Assembly (NCBI RefSeq): GCF_000158035.1 | Contig: NZ_EQ973490.1 | Span: forward strand, 397,322 to 461,321 | Length of the DNA stretch: 64,000 nt | Reading direction: 5' to 3' | From: Bacteroides cellulosilyticus DSM 14838 | GTDB lineage: Bacteria; Bacteroidota; Bacteroidia; Bacteroidales; Bacteroidaceae | Part shown: positions 1-7,328 of the stretch, piece after piece | Layout of the letters: the number at the start of each line of letters is the position of its first letter | Position numbering within the stretch: the first letter of the stretch is position 1 | Position numbers and translations under genes: made by a program | Notes under the pieces: model-generated | Database searches by the model: none | What the model was told of the DNA's origin: nothing | What the model saw: only the letters and a program-made list of their open reading frames with translations

Positions 1-1
1 A

Positions 2-571
2 GATGCCCACAAGCTGAAGATACTTACCACACAGGAAACACAAGATTTACTTCTTTCCTATTTCCCCGAAGAACGTAAAACGCATATGCTCAAAACACTG
101 AAGCTTGTCAGTGATGTCAATGAGCAGATTGCCTATCTGCGTTCCTGCGTCATAGGACTGCTCATCCAAGAATGTACCCAAGCCTTTCTGAATAATGAGG
201 AAAAGATATTAAAGGGGGAATTTGAAGGAAGCCTCATCAAGCATATTTCCGAATTGCCAGCCGGTGCTTATAAGCACAGTGCAGATATTTCGTTAAAGAA
301 AATCTATCGCTCGCGTGATGTACTGGACATCGAACTTGCCGGTTTCCGCATCATCAGTACTTTGCTCGATCTGATGATCGATGCCGTCTGCTCACCGGAA
401 AAAGCTTATTCACAGTTGCTCATCAACCGGGTATCCGGCCAATACAATATAAAAGCGCCCGTACTCTACGAAAGAATACAGGCGGTATTGGATTATATCT
501 CCGGCATGACAGACGTTTATGCACTTGATCTCTATAGAAAGATCAACGGAAACAGTTTGCCGGCAGTATAA
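2..571 (+). CDS. dgt: dGTP triphosphohydrolase-like protein, C-terminal part
   Basis: The reading frame is open from base 2 and ends at TAA 569-571, so the gene starts upstream of the window; the ATG at 86 is internal. The C-terminal sequence VLDYISGMTDVYALDLYRK is the typical end of bacterial dGTPases of the HD superfamily, which hydrolyse dGTP to deoxyguanosine and triphosphate in the cytoplasm. The catalytic HD residues would lie in the missing N-terminal part and cannot be checked. It converges on glsB with a 21-base gap that holds a shared hairpin. The family call is recognition of this one motif and the overall helical character, so it is fairly but not fully secure. Confidence 0.75.
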   Translation, partial: DAHKLKILTTQETQDLLLSYFPEERKTHMLKTLKLVSDVNEQIAYLRSCVIGLLIQECTQAFLNNEEKILKGEFEGSLIKHISELPAGAYKHSADISLKKIYRSRDVLDIELAGFRIISTLLDLMIDAVCSPEKAYSQLLINRVSGQYNIKAPVLYERIQAVLDYISGMTDVYALDLYRKINGNSLPAV

Positions 572-593
572 GTTGTGCTTCAGGCACAATTAT
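568..593. terminator. Bidirectional terminator hairpin between dgt and glsB
   Basis: TTGTGC (573-578) and GCACAA (584-589) form a perfect 6-bp stem around a 5-nt loop. ATAA/TTAT extends it outward with one bulged G. It lies between and overlaps the stop codons of two converging genes, which fits a shared terminator, though the flanking U-tracts are short. Confidence 0.6.
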
Positions 594-1579
594 CATCTAC
601 TCGGAAAGAACACTTTATTAGCTCCGGAGGTAAGTTTGCAAGCCTCCGGCTCATTCTCGATGAATGACTGGATATGGCGGATACGCTTTTCTGCCAGAAT
701 CTCATCCACAGCAATCAGAATTCCCGTTTCTTCCACATCGCCAAAACCATAGTTAATGGCAGTACCGAACATACGCATCGTCGGACTCAAACTCATATAA
801 GCATTTACCAACGGCGGAATATTATAGCCTAACTTACGTATCTCGCAATTCAGTATCTTATAGTCCTCCTTAAATGTCTTCTTACAAAACAAAGCAGCCA
901 AATCGGCCTCTTTAGCTTCCATTTCAAGCGGTTTCATCGGAGTAATCAGATTATCTTTATCCTCAAAGTGCTTCTTCAAGAAATAAAGAATCATGTCGCG
1001 TCCCTGACGATGATAGCTCGGATACATAGTCACTTTACCGAAAAAATACTTCACATTCGGCATAACTACCGTTAACGCACCCAAACCATCCCATAGGTTA
1101 TCCAGCGCAAACAAGCCTTTGCTACCGGCACGGGTGGACTGATACTCTACCGTAACAAATGAACGTCCTAACTCAATTGTAGTGGGAAGGTACTCTTTCA
1201 GGAACTTTTCAGAGAAATTGAACATGTGGGCTGTAGCCAGAATAGGGGCACCCTGTTCATCGAACCGAACGTCCGTACCAAGGATATAACGATAACCACC
1301 TAATATTTCTTCTGCTTCAGGGTTCCAGACAATCAGCTGTTTGTAGGGATTATCCATGATATCGTATTCATCGATATCCAGCGGTTGTCCTGTACCTCCA
1401 CCTGCTGCACGGAAAGCAATCTCGCGTAAACGCCCGATTTCTTTCATAATATTCGGAGAATCCTGAGCTGTAATGATATAAATCTGATTATGGCTCTTAT
1501 TCGTCATACGCAGACGCTTCTCTTCGGTCAGTTCCGCCTTCAGAAGTTCCTTACTAATAGGTTCAATAATCTCTTCCAT
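593..1579 (-). CDS. glsB: N-acyltransferase GlsB (glycine lipid biosynthesis)
   Basis: This 328-residue protein without signal peptide resembles the GNAT/OlsB-type N-acyltransferase part of Bacteroides GlsB. That enzyme attaches a 3-hydroxy fatty acid to the amino group of glycine, giving an N-acyl (monoacylated) glycine lipid; GlsA then adds the second acyl chain. Family-like stretches include the region around residues 60-110 (GGGTGQPLDIDEYD, then ILGGYRYILG) and ELGRSFV near 140. glsA lies 37 bases upstream on the same strand, so the two are probably co-transcribed. The pairing of a GNAT acyltransferase with an LPLAT-type acyltransferase is what makes the assignment convincing. The known Bacteroides thetaiotaomicron pair is named glsB/glsA; identity with it was not computed. 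Confidence 0.78.
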   Translation of the reverse strand: MEEIIEPISKELLKAELTEEKRLRMTNKSHNQIYIITAQDSPNIMKEIGRLREIAFRAAGGGTGQPLDIDEYDIMDNPYKQLIVWNPEAEEILGGYRYILGTDVRFDEQGAPILATAHMFNFSEKFLKEYLPTTIELGRSFVTVEYQSTRAGSKGLFALDNLWDGLGALTVVMPNVKYFFGKVTMYPSYHRQGRDMILYFLKKHFEDKDNLITPMKPLEMEAKEADLAALFCKKTFKEDYKILNCEIRKLGYNIPPLVNAYMSLSPTMRMFGTAINYGFGDVEETGILIAVDEILAEKRIRHIQSFIENEPEACKLTSGANKVFFPSR

Positions 1580-1616
1580 ATTTTTTTGTTAGTAGTTCTC
1601 TTATTAAAACTAAGTT

Positions 1617-2435
1617 CTATAATTTATAAACGATATCTTTTACGTAAGCCGCCCACTCGGCAGGAGTTTTTGATTTATCAAAAGTCTGCCAGGAAATAGG
1701 TTTCCCGATGGTAACAGTAAACGTTTTATGACGGTTCTTCAACATCTCGTCGGCAAGGTAGAGCATGGCTATGTTAATTTTGATGCCCAAAAATTTGCAG
1801 ACGTTAGCCAAATTATAAAAAAAGTTCGAATTCCGGCCTTCAAAATGAATGGGGACAACGTCGCGTTGTGCCTGCACACTCTTTACGATAAAGGTCTTCT
1901 TCCAATCCAGATCACGGATCACTCCATTCTGACGTCGGGAGCACAATCCGGCAGGGAACATAATCAACTGATCATTCGATGCAAAGCCCGCTTCCACCAT
2001 TCTCGGAAAATCTTTTGCCTGTTTTCCTGTCTTATTAATAGGTATACAAAGAGGAGCTAATCCTTGCAGATTCATCAGCAGGTCATTCACCATATACTTC
2101 ACCTTACCTTTATAGAAACTACCCAACACATATCCCAAAGCCACACCATCCTGGCCTCCCAACGGATGATTAGAGACAAAGGTATACAATCCTTCAGTCG
2201 GTAGATTCTCTTCTCCCTTCACTACAATATTGGCATCCAGAAATTCCAGGCAGGCTTTTAAGAAGTCTACACCTACCTTATCCTTCGACTCGCGCAGGAA
2301 AACATTCAGTTCTTCCTGATGAACGATTCTTTTCAGATAAGAAACCACGAATTTGGGGATATACTTATAGTACTTCGGAGCCTTTTCCCGGAGCACTTTA
2401 TCAATATCAATCAAAAATAAAGAGTCGTCAGCCAT
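1617..2435 (-). CDS. glsA: O-acyltransferase GlsA (1-acylglycerol-3-phosphate acyltransferase-like)
   Basis: A 272-residue LPLAT-family acyltransferase. The family catalytic block appears as SNHPLGGQDG (H and D separated by five residues, a variant seen in this hemolysin-like subgroup), and the second block appears as MFPAGLCSR. In Bacteroides the GlsA/GlsB pair makes N-acyl-3-acyloxyacyl glycine, with GlsA doing the O-acylation. The frame extends to a TTG at 2462, but ATG at 2435 is chosen because a -7-like box (TAATTTTG) covers 2460-2467, so the TTG would sit on the promoter. It is the first gene of a probable two-gene operon with glsB. Confidence 0.78.
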   Translation of the reverse strand: MADDSLFLIDIDKVLREKAPKYYKYIPKFVVSYLKRIVHQEELNVFLRESKDKVGVDFLKACLEFLDANIVVKGEENLPTEGLYTFVSNHPLGGQDGVALGYVLGSFYKGKVKYMVNDLLMNLQGLAPLCIPINKTGKQAKDFPRMVEAGFASNDQLIMFPAGLCSRRQNGVIRDLDWKKTFIVKSVQAQRDVVPIHFEGRNSNFFYNLANVCKFLGIKINIAMLYLADEMLKNRHKTFTVTIGKPISWQTFDKSKTPAEWAAYVKDIVYKL

Positions 2436-2459
2436 TCTTTTTAAGATGAAATGATTGCG

Positions 2460-2491
2460 CAAAATTAACTCATCTTTTTAATTATACGCAA
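2460..2491 (-). promoter_or_regulatory. Putative glsA promoter
   Basis: On the minus strand TAATTTTG (2460-2467) matches the Bacteroides -7 consensus TAnnTTTG. A TTG (2489-2491) lies 21 nt further upstream where a -33 TTTG would be expected. The predicted transcript would start about 20 nt before the ATG at 2435. Confidence 0.4.
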
Positions 2492-2535
2492 TAAAATTGG
2501 TGAAAACTGCACCCAAAAACAAACAAAAGGCACCC

Positions 2536-2559
2536 AAAAACTATCAATTGATAGTTTTT
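2536..2559. promoter_or_regulatory. Perfect 24-bp palindrome upstream of sigma gene 1 (operator-like)
   Basis: The core ACTATCAATTGATAGT is extended by A5 and T5 to a perfect 24-bp dyad. The same core recurs upstream of the second sigma gene at 3314-3335, at nearly the same distance from the start codon. Conservation of both sequence and position suggests a protein-binding site, though an RNA hairpin is also possible. Confidence 0.5.
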
Positions 2560-2599
2560 GCCCCAAAGATTGCTCAAAATGCGTCCGTCAGAGTTAGGG

Positions 2600-2618
2600 A
2601 ACTTTCGTAAAATTGCAA
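2600..2618 (+). promoter_or_regulatory. Conserved promoter-like block of sigma gene 1
   Basis: AACTTTCGTAAAATTGCAA is identical at 3377-3395 upstream of the second sigma gene. It begins with AACTT, resembling the GAACTT -35 core of many ECF promoters, and a GTCAAA lies about 10-12 nt after the block in the first copy. This would fit autoregulation, which is an inference from the sequence only. Confidence 0.35.
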
Positions 2619-2666
2619 CATCAAAAGTCAAACAAACGAATAATTATAATAAAAAAGGAGAACGAT

Positions 2667-3170
2667 ATGAACAGTATTACATTTCAAAAGGATTTGCTCG
2701 GAGTACAAGACGATTTATTACGTTTTGCATATAAACTAACCTCCGACCGTGAAGAAGCTAACGACTTACTCCAGGAAACCTCTCTAAAGGCATTAGATAA
2801 TGAAGATAAATACATGCCCGACACTAACTTTAAAGGATGGATGTACACCATCATGCGCAATATCTTTATAAACAACTATCGGAAGCTGGTTCGCGACCAG
2901 ACCTTCGTAGATCAGACTGATAATCTTTATCACCTCAATCTGCCTCAGGAGTCCGGATTTCAAAGTACCGAAAGCGCCTATGACTTGAAAGAAATGCACC
3001 GTGTTGTAAATGCACTGCCACGCGAATATAAGATTCCATTTTCTATGCATGTATCCGGTTTCAAATACCGCGAAATTGCAGAAAAGCTGGGATTACCCTT
3101 AGGAACAGTAAAGAGCCGTATATTCTTTACACGCCAGAAGTTGCAACAGGAACTGAAAGACTTCAGATAA
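2667..3170 (+). CDS. ECF-type RNA polymerase sigma factor, copy 1
   Basis: A 167-residue sigma-70 family protein with only regions 2 and 4. Region 2 spans about residues 10-75 (DDLLRFAYKLTSDREEANDLLQET, then FKGWMYTIMRNIFINNYRK). Region 4 spans about 115-165 and ends with a helix-turn-helix (YREIAEKLGLPLGTVKSRI). The start is ATG 2667, preceded by AGGAG, and matches the start of copy 2; the in-frame TTG at 2613 lies inside the conserved promoter-like block. No anti-sigma gene is adjacent, so how its activity is controlled is not evident. Copy 2 lies 268 bases downstream and differs by about ten substitutions. The regulon is unknown. Confidence 0.92.
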   Translation: MNSITFQKDLLGVQDDLLRFAYKLTSDREEANDLLQETSLKALDNEDKYMPDTNFKGWMYTIMRNIFINNYRKLVRDQTFVDQTDNLYHLNLPQESGFQSTESAYDLKEMHRVVNALPREYKIPFSMHVSGFKYREIAEKLGLPLGTVKSRIFFTRQKLQQELKDFR

Positions 3171-3239
3171 TCTGTGTTGCAGGATAAAAACAGTTATTAC
3201 CCTATACAACCTAAACCGATAACGTTCAGATATGAAAAA

Positions 3240-3277
3240 GTGTTCATGAAGAGGTCAGAGACTACTTGCATGAGCAC
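3240..3277 (+). terminator. Weak hairpin after sigma gene 1
   Basis: GTGtTCATG (3240-3248) pairs with CATGAgCAC (3269-3277) with one internal mismatch, followed by a short T run. It could end or attenuate the first sigma transcript before the second promoter block. The loop is long and the tract weak. Confidence 0.3.
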
Positions 3278-3313
3278 TTTCCGACCACCCGAAAACTATC
3301 AAAACACCACCTG

Positions 3314-3335
3314 AAAACTATCAATTGATAGTTTT
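3314..3335. promoter_or_regulatory. Palindrome upstream of sigma gene 2, with an extra half-site
   Basis: A perfect 22-bp dyad with core ACTATCAATTGATAGT, the counterpart of 2536-2559. An additional direct half-site AAAACTATCAA lies at 3292-3302, one to two helical turns upstream; the first sigma gene lacks it. The arrangement suggests cooperative binding of a dimeric regulator. Confidence 0.5.
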
Positions 3336-3376
3336 CCCCCCAAATATTGCCTGAAATCCGTCTATCAGAATAAGAT

Positions 3377-3395
3377 AACTTTCGTAAAATTGCAA
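3377..3395 (+). promoter_or_regulatory. Conserved promoter-like block of sigma gene 2
   Basis: This is the identical 19-nt copy of the block at 2600-2618, about 60 nt upstream of the ATG in both cases. It is followed directly by AGTCAAAA, so the AACTT-to-GTC distance is shorter than in copy 1. Confidence 0.35.
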
Positions 3396-3438
3396 AGTCA
3401 AAAGGCAAAACAATAACTATTGAAAAGGAGAAATGATT

Positions 3439-3945
3439 ATGAACAACAGTATTACATTCCAGAAAGAATTGATCGGGGTACAAGACGATTTATTACGCTT
3501 CGCATACAAATTAACCTCAGACCACGAAGAAGCAAATGACCTACTCCAGGAAACCTCTCTAAAGGCGTTAGATAACGAAGATAAATATGCACCTGATACT
3601 AATTTCAAAGGATGGATGTATACCATCATGCGCAATATCTTTATCAACAACTACCGCAAGGTGGTTCGCGACCAGACTTTCGTAGATCAGACAGAAAATC
3701 TCTATCATCTCAACTTACCGCAGGAATCCGGCTTTGAATGCACGGAAAGCGCATACGACTTGAAAGAGATGCATCGTATAGTAAATGCATTACCCCGTGA
3801 ATATAAAATTCCATTCTCCATGCATGTATCCGGTTTCAAATACCGCGAAATTGCAGAGAAACTGGGATTACCACTCGGAACAGTGAAAAGCCGTATCTTC
3901 TTCACCCGACAGAAGTTACAACAAGAACTGAAGGATTTTGTTTAG
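3439..3945 (+). CDS. ECF-type RNA polymerase sigma factor, copy 2
   Basis: A 168-residue paralogue of the preceding gene with the same region 2 and region 4 layout; about ten substitutions and one extra Asn at the start separate the two. ATG 3439 is preferred over ATG 3433 because AGGAG (3426-3430) lies 8 nt from the former and only 2 nt from the latter. Differences are scattered and many codons differ silently, so this is a true diverged duplicate and not an assembly repeat. The substitutions (R to H, M to A, L to V, QS to EC) lie mostly outside the DNA-recognition helix, which suggests overlapping promoter specificity. No anti-sigma factor is adjacent. Confidence 0.92.
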   Translation: MNNSITFQKELIGVQDDLLRFAYKLTSDHEEANDLLQETSLKALDNEDKYAPDTNFKGWMYTIMRNIFINNYRKVVRDQTFVDQTENLYHLNLPQESGFECTESAYDLKEMHRIVNALPREYKIPFSMHVSGFKYREIAEKLGLPLGTVKSRIFFTRQKLQQELKDFV

Positions 3946-4002
3946 GAGATTTAAAAAAAATCTGCAAAACCGATATATAGTATAAATTTTTAGTTGTGTT
4001 AG

Positions 4003-4054
4003 AGAGAATAGGGGCAGATTTGGAATTACTTCCAGTCTGCCCTTTTCATTCTCT
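4003..4054. terminator. Hairpin terminator between sigma gene 2 and PUL 1
   Basis: An outer stem AGAGAAT/ATTCTCT (4003-4009, 4048-4054) and an inner stem GGGCAGA/TCTGCCC (4012-4018, 4036-4042) with TTTT directly after the inner stem. It sits between two converging transcripts and could serve both. Confidence 0.6.
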
Positions 4055-4106
4055 AAAATTAATCCGGACGAATTTCACAACCCACACGAATCATCTATTG
4101 TTAACT

Positions 4107-5744
4107 TTATATTTTCTCATTTAAATTCAGATTTCCCTCTACAATATCTAAATCCTGCTGATATCCATGCAATTCCTTTCTTAATCTATCGGCATGTTCT
4201 TTATATGCTGTATCATTATAGACATTTTTCATTTCATGAGGATCAGTCAGCAAGTCATATAATTCAAAGTATTCGATATCCGCTCCCTCATCTTTACCTT
4301 TTCCTTCACCATAAAAATGAATCAGTTTATAACGGCCGTCAAAAACACCATCATGGCGACGAACCATGTGAATAGCAGGATAATCATAATAATGATAGTA
4401 GAGATTCTCGCGCCATTCCTGCGGTTTATCTCCGGAGAATAAAGGTACTAAAGATCTTCCGTCCATCTTTACCGGTGATTCAACCCCTGCCAAAGCCAAA
4501 TAAGTAGGTGCATAATCTATGTTCTGAACCAACTCATTACATACTGAACCAGCTTTTATCATTTTAGGATACATAATCAAAAGAGGCGTTCTGAATGACT
4601 CCTCATACATAAAGCGTTTATCAAACCAACCATGCTCTCCCATATAGAAACCTTGATCAGAAGTATATACGATAATTGTATTGTCCATCAATTTATTCTC
4701 TTCCAGATAGTCCAATAAACGTCCGATCTGATCATCTACAGATTTTATAGTACGCATATAATCCTTTATGTAACGCTGATATTTCCACTTAGCTAATTCT
4801 TTTGCAGAAAGATTCGCTTCCAACATCGCTTTATTACGGGGGCCATATGCTGCATCCCATGCCTGTAATTGTTTAGGGGTCATACGAGCACGCGCTTTCT
4901 CCCAATCAGCTTTTGACCATTCCAGATGGGGAGGTAAATTATCATTTAATTCATTAACCTTCAAATCATACCCCATAGTCATATCATGCATGATAGACAT
5001 TTGCTGTGATTTAGCCGCCGGTCCTCTGCTAGTGTAATCATCAAAAAAGTTATCCGGATAAGGAAATTCTGAATCTTCATACAAATCATAATATTTAGAT
5101 TCTGGCATAAAGTTACGATGTGGCGCCTTATGATGAACCAATAAACAGAAAGGCTTCTTCTTATCCCTTTTGTCTAACCAATTTATAGCATAATCTGTAG
5201 TTAATGTCGTTGCATAACCTTCTTCTCTCACATATTCCCCATTAGTTTCTTTTGTCGCAAATTCCGGATTGTAATAATCCCCCTGATTCTTCAGAATTTT
5301 ATAATAATCAAAGCCTTTGGGCTCTACTTGCAAATGCCATTTTCCCACAATAGCCGTTTGATACCCAGCTTGCTGCAATAGTTCCGGAAAGACTGTGTTA
5401 TCTGGTTTGAATCCATTCGTTAATATCTCCTGACCATGCTTATGACTATACAACCCTGTCAAGAGCGTAGCCCGACTTGGAGCAGAAATAGAGTTTTCCA
5501 CATAAGCACGCTGAAAAATCATTCCTTTTTGTGCGATTCGATCGATATTGGGAGTTGGTGCTATCTTTGAGATAGCACCTCCATAAGCACTGAGAGCCTG
5601 AAAGGCATGGTCATCTGTCATTATATGAATAATGTTAGGTCGTTCACTCTGAACCGCCTTTTCATTACCTGTGCAGGAAGCAAAGAGTGCACACAGCATA
5701 CTCCCTGTTGCAACTGATAAGTTATTTAAGCTACTGTTCTTCAT
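4107..5744 (-). CDS. S1 sulfatase, Ser-type lipoprotein, S1_11-like (PUL 1)
   Basis: A 545-residue sulfatase with a lipoprotein-type N-terminus (FASC, Cys24), so probably membrane-anchored. The active-site signature S-A-P-S-R has Ser87 as the residue converted to formylglycine by an anaerobic maturase. The metal ligands IMTDDH (Asp43-Asp44) and SDQG are present. The long insert with YQRYIKDYMRTIKSVDDQIGR and the block GEHGWFDKRFMYEES match the subgroup that includes GlcNAc-6-O-sulfatases (S1_11). It is the last gene of the PUL 1 operon, 12 bases after SusD. A paralogue of the same subgroup sits in PUL 2 at 29233-30816. In PUL 1 a 6-O-sulfated glucose could be the target; that is inference. 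Confidence 0.9.
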   Translation of the reverse strand: MKNSSLNNLSVATGSMLCALFASCTGNEKAVQSERPNIIHIMTDDHAFQALSAYGGAISKIAPTPNIDRIAQKGMIFQRAYVENSISAPSRATLLTGLYSHKHGQEILTNGFKPDNTVFPELLQQAGYQTAIVGKWHLQVEPKGFDYYKILKNQGDYYNPEFATKETNGEYVREEGYATTLTTDYAINWLDKRDKKKPFCLLVHHKAPHRNFMPESKYYDLYEDSEFPYPDNFFDDYTSRGPAAKSQQMSIMHDMTMGYDLKVNELNDNLPPHLEWSKADWEKARARMTPKQLQAWDAAYGPRNKAMLEANLSAKELAKWKYQRYIKDYMRTIKSVDDQIGRLLDYLEENKLMDNTIIVYTSDQGFYMGEHGWFDKRFMYEESFRTPLLIMYPKMIKAGSVCNELVQNIDYAPTYLALAGVESPVKMDGRSLVPLFSGDKPQEWRENLYYHYYDYPAIHMVRRHDGVFDGRYKLIHFYGEGKGKDEGADIEYFELYDLLTDPHEMKNVYNDTAYKEHADRLRKELHGYQQDLDIVEGNLNLNEKI

Positions 5745-5756
5745 CTTTTATATTTC

Positions 5757-7322
5757 TTATTTATATGCCTCATTTTGTTCTATTACACCCTTGGAATCAA
5801 TCACCATTTGCGGATCTATCGGAAATACGGCACGTCGTGGGTCTTCGTTATACTTGGATAAACTATATGCAGACAAACCTCTTTTCCCATACTCTACAAA
5901 TTTGCCCATACGCACCAAATCCATGTGGCGAACACCTTCCCCATACAATTCATGTCCTCTTTCCTCTAAGATAGCTTCCCGGAAAGCTTCCGGAGAAGCG
6001 ACTTTTTCCCCTCCGTTTATTTCTTCAATATTAGACAAACCGGCCCTGCTTCTTATTAAATTAACAAGATGTATAGCCAGATCTGTTACCCCTTCCGTCT
6101 CATTTATAGCTTCAGCATATCCTAAAATTGCTTCGGCATATCTGAATATCGGAATATCATTTTTAGCAAAATTTCCCTGCGTGGTAGGATCTTGATCATA
6201 TTTAAAGGGCAAAGCTCCATTTTCCAGATTCTTATCTCCTCGTTTGACCTTTTTCCCCTTATTATTTACATACTCGGCAACAATCGTATTCAACCGTTTG
6301 TCCCCTTTTTCATACGTATCATAAAAAGCCCATCTCATTCTATGGGAATTACTACCCTTTGCAGCAGTAGAAATATGGGGATAATCTCCTGGCATTGCAG
6401 CACAATACCATTGATTAGGACTATAGTCTTTAGTACCATCACACGGAATAGCAAGGATTAACTCACTGTTTCTTTGATTATCAATACTAAATATTTTAGA
6501 ATAGTCTTTCATCAGTTCATAAGTAGAACCACCTCCTTCTTTTCCCATCTCATAGACAGACTTTGCTACCACTTTAGCCTTCACAAAATCTTTCTGCATC
6601 AGATGTACCCTTAAAAGTATCATAGAAGCAGCCCCTTTAGTCAAACGTCCCCAAGTGTCTTGTGTTTCCGGCAAAAAAGGAATGGCTTCAGTCAAATTCT
6701 CTTCTAGATATGCCAGAAAATCTTCAGAAGAAGGACGCGCTATCCATTCTCCTTCCAGAGGATGTTCATCCCAATATAATAATTGTTCGTCCGAAGGATA
6801 AGGAAGAGGACCAAACATATCATACAAAATCATACCTGCCCAACCAATAATAGCTTTTGCTTCAGCAGCATACTTTTCTTTATTATTTACTGTAGTCTGC
6901 ATAATTCTCAATGCTGCCATTCTGGCTTTAGATATATAAGTAAGCCTGGGCAGGAATTTCTGATAGAGAGGGGTTACAAGATTGGCACTTGCAACTAAAT
7001 CCCAATCATGGGTGTTACATACTATTGAAGGAGCTGTTACATTTGTTTTTTCAGAAGTCAATATGTCCGTAGTATTTTCTGTCAAGGCAAAATATCCTCC
7101 ATCCAGTGTAGCATAAAATCCTGCAACGCTTACATCCCCTTGAGAAGATCCAAACGGTTTATACAAAGAATAAACATAAAGCCTTAAATCATCTTCGTTC
7201 TTCAAAAAATCTTCCATAGAAACCCTTGTTGAATCTTCACGTACCAAATCAAGACAGGAAGAGTTCAACATCCCACACAAAAGGATCAAACATAAGTTAT
7301 ATATATTTTTTTTCATATTCAT
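5757..7322 (-). CDS. SusD/RagB-family glycan-binding lipoprotein (PUL 1)
   Basis: A 521-residue SusD-like protein. The signal peptide ends in a lipobox with Cys (NSSCLDL), so it is an outer-membrane surface lipoprotein. The TPR-like helical pattern and the C-terminal RagB block (FREAILEERGHELYGEGVRHMDLVRMGK, shown here only as a region near residue 440-470) are typical. It would cap the barrel of the SusC encoded 6 bases upstream and bind the substrate. ATG 7322 or ATG 7316 (MKKN) could be the start. No SusE or SusF homologue accompanies it, unlike the classical starch locus. Ligand residues cannot be assigned by eye. Confidence 0.93.
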   Translation of the reverse strand: MNMKKNIYNLCLILLCGMLNSSCLDLVREDSTRVSMEDFLKNEDDLRLYVYSLYKPFGSSQGDVSVAGFYATLDGGYFALTENTTDILTSEKTNVTAPSIVCNTHDWDLVASANLVTPLYQKFLPRLTYISKARMAALRIMQTTVNNKEKYAAEAKAIIGWAGMILYDMFGPLPYPSDEQLLYWDEHPLEGEWIARPSSEDFLAYLEENLTEAIPFLPETQDTWGRLTKGAASMILLRVHLMQKDFVKAKVVAKSVYEMGKEGGGSTYELMKDYSKIFSIDNQRNSELILAIPCDGTKDYSPNQWYCAAMPGDYPHISTAAKGSNSHRMRWAFYDTYEKGDKRLNTIVAEYVNNKGKKVKRGDKNLENGALPFKYDQDPTTQGNFAKNDIPIFRYAEAILGYAEAINETEGVTDLAIHLVNLIRSRAGLSNIEEINGGEKVASPEAFREAILEERGHELYGEGVRHMDLVRMGKFVEYGKRGLSAYSLSKYNEDPRRAVFPIDPQMVIDSKGVIEQNEAYK

Positions 7323-7328
7323 ATCAAA

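Noticed and set aside
2667..3945. Second sigma gene as an assembly duplication
   Set aside because: The copies differ by about ten amino acids and many silent sites, and the spacers differ, so both are real.
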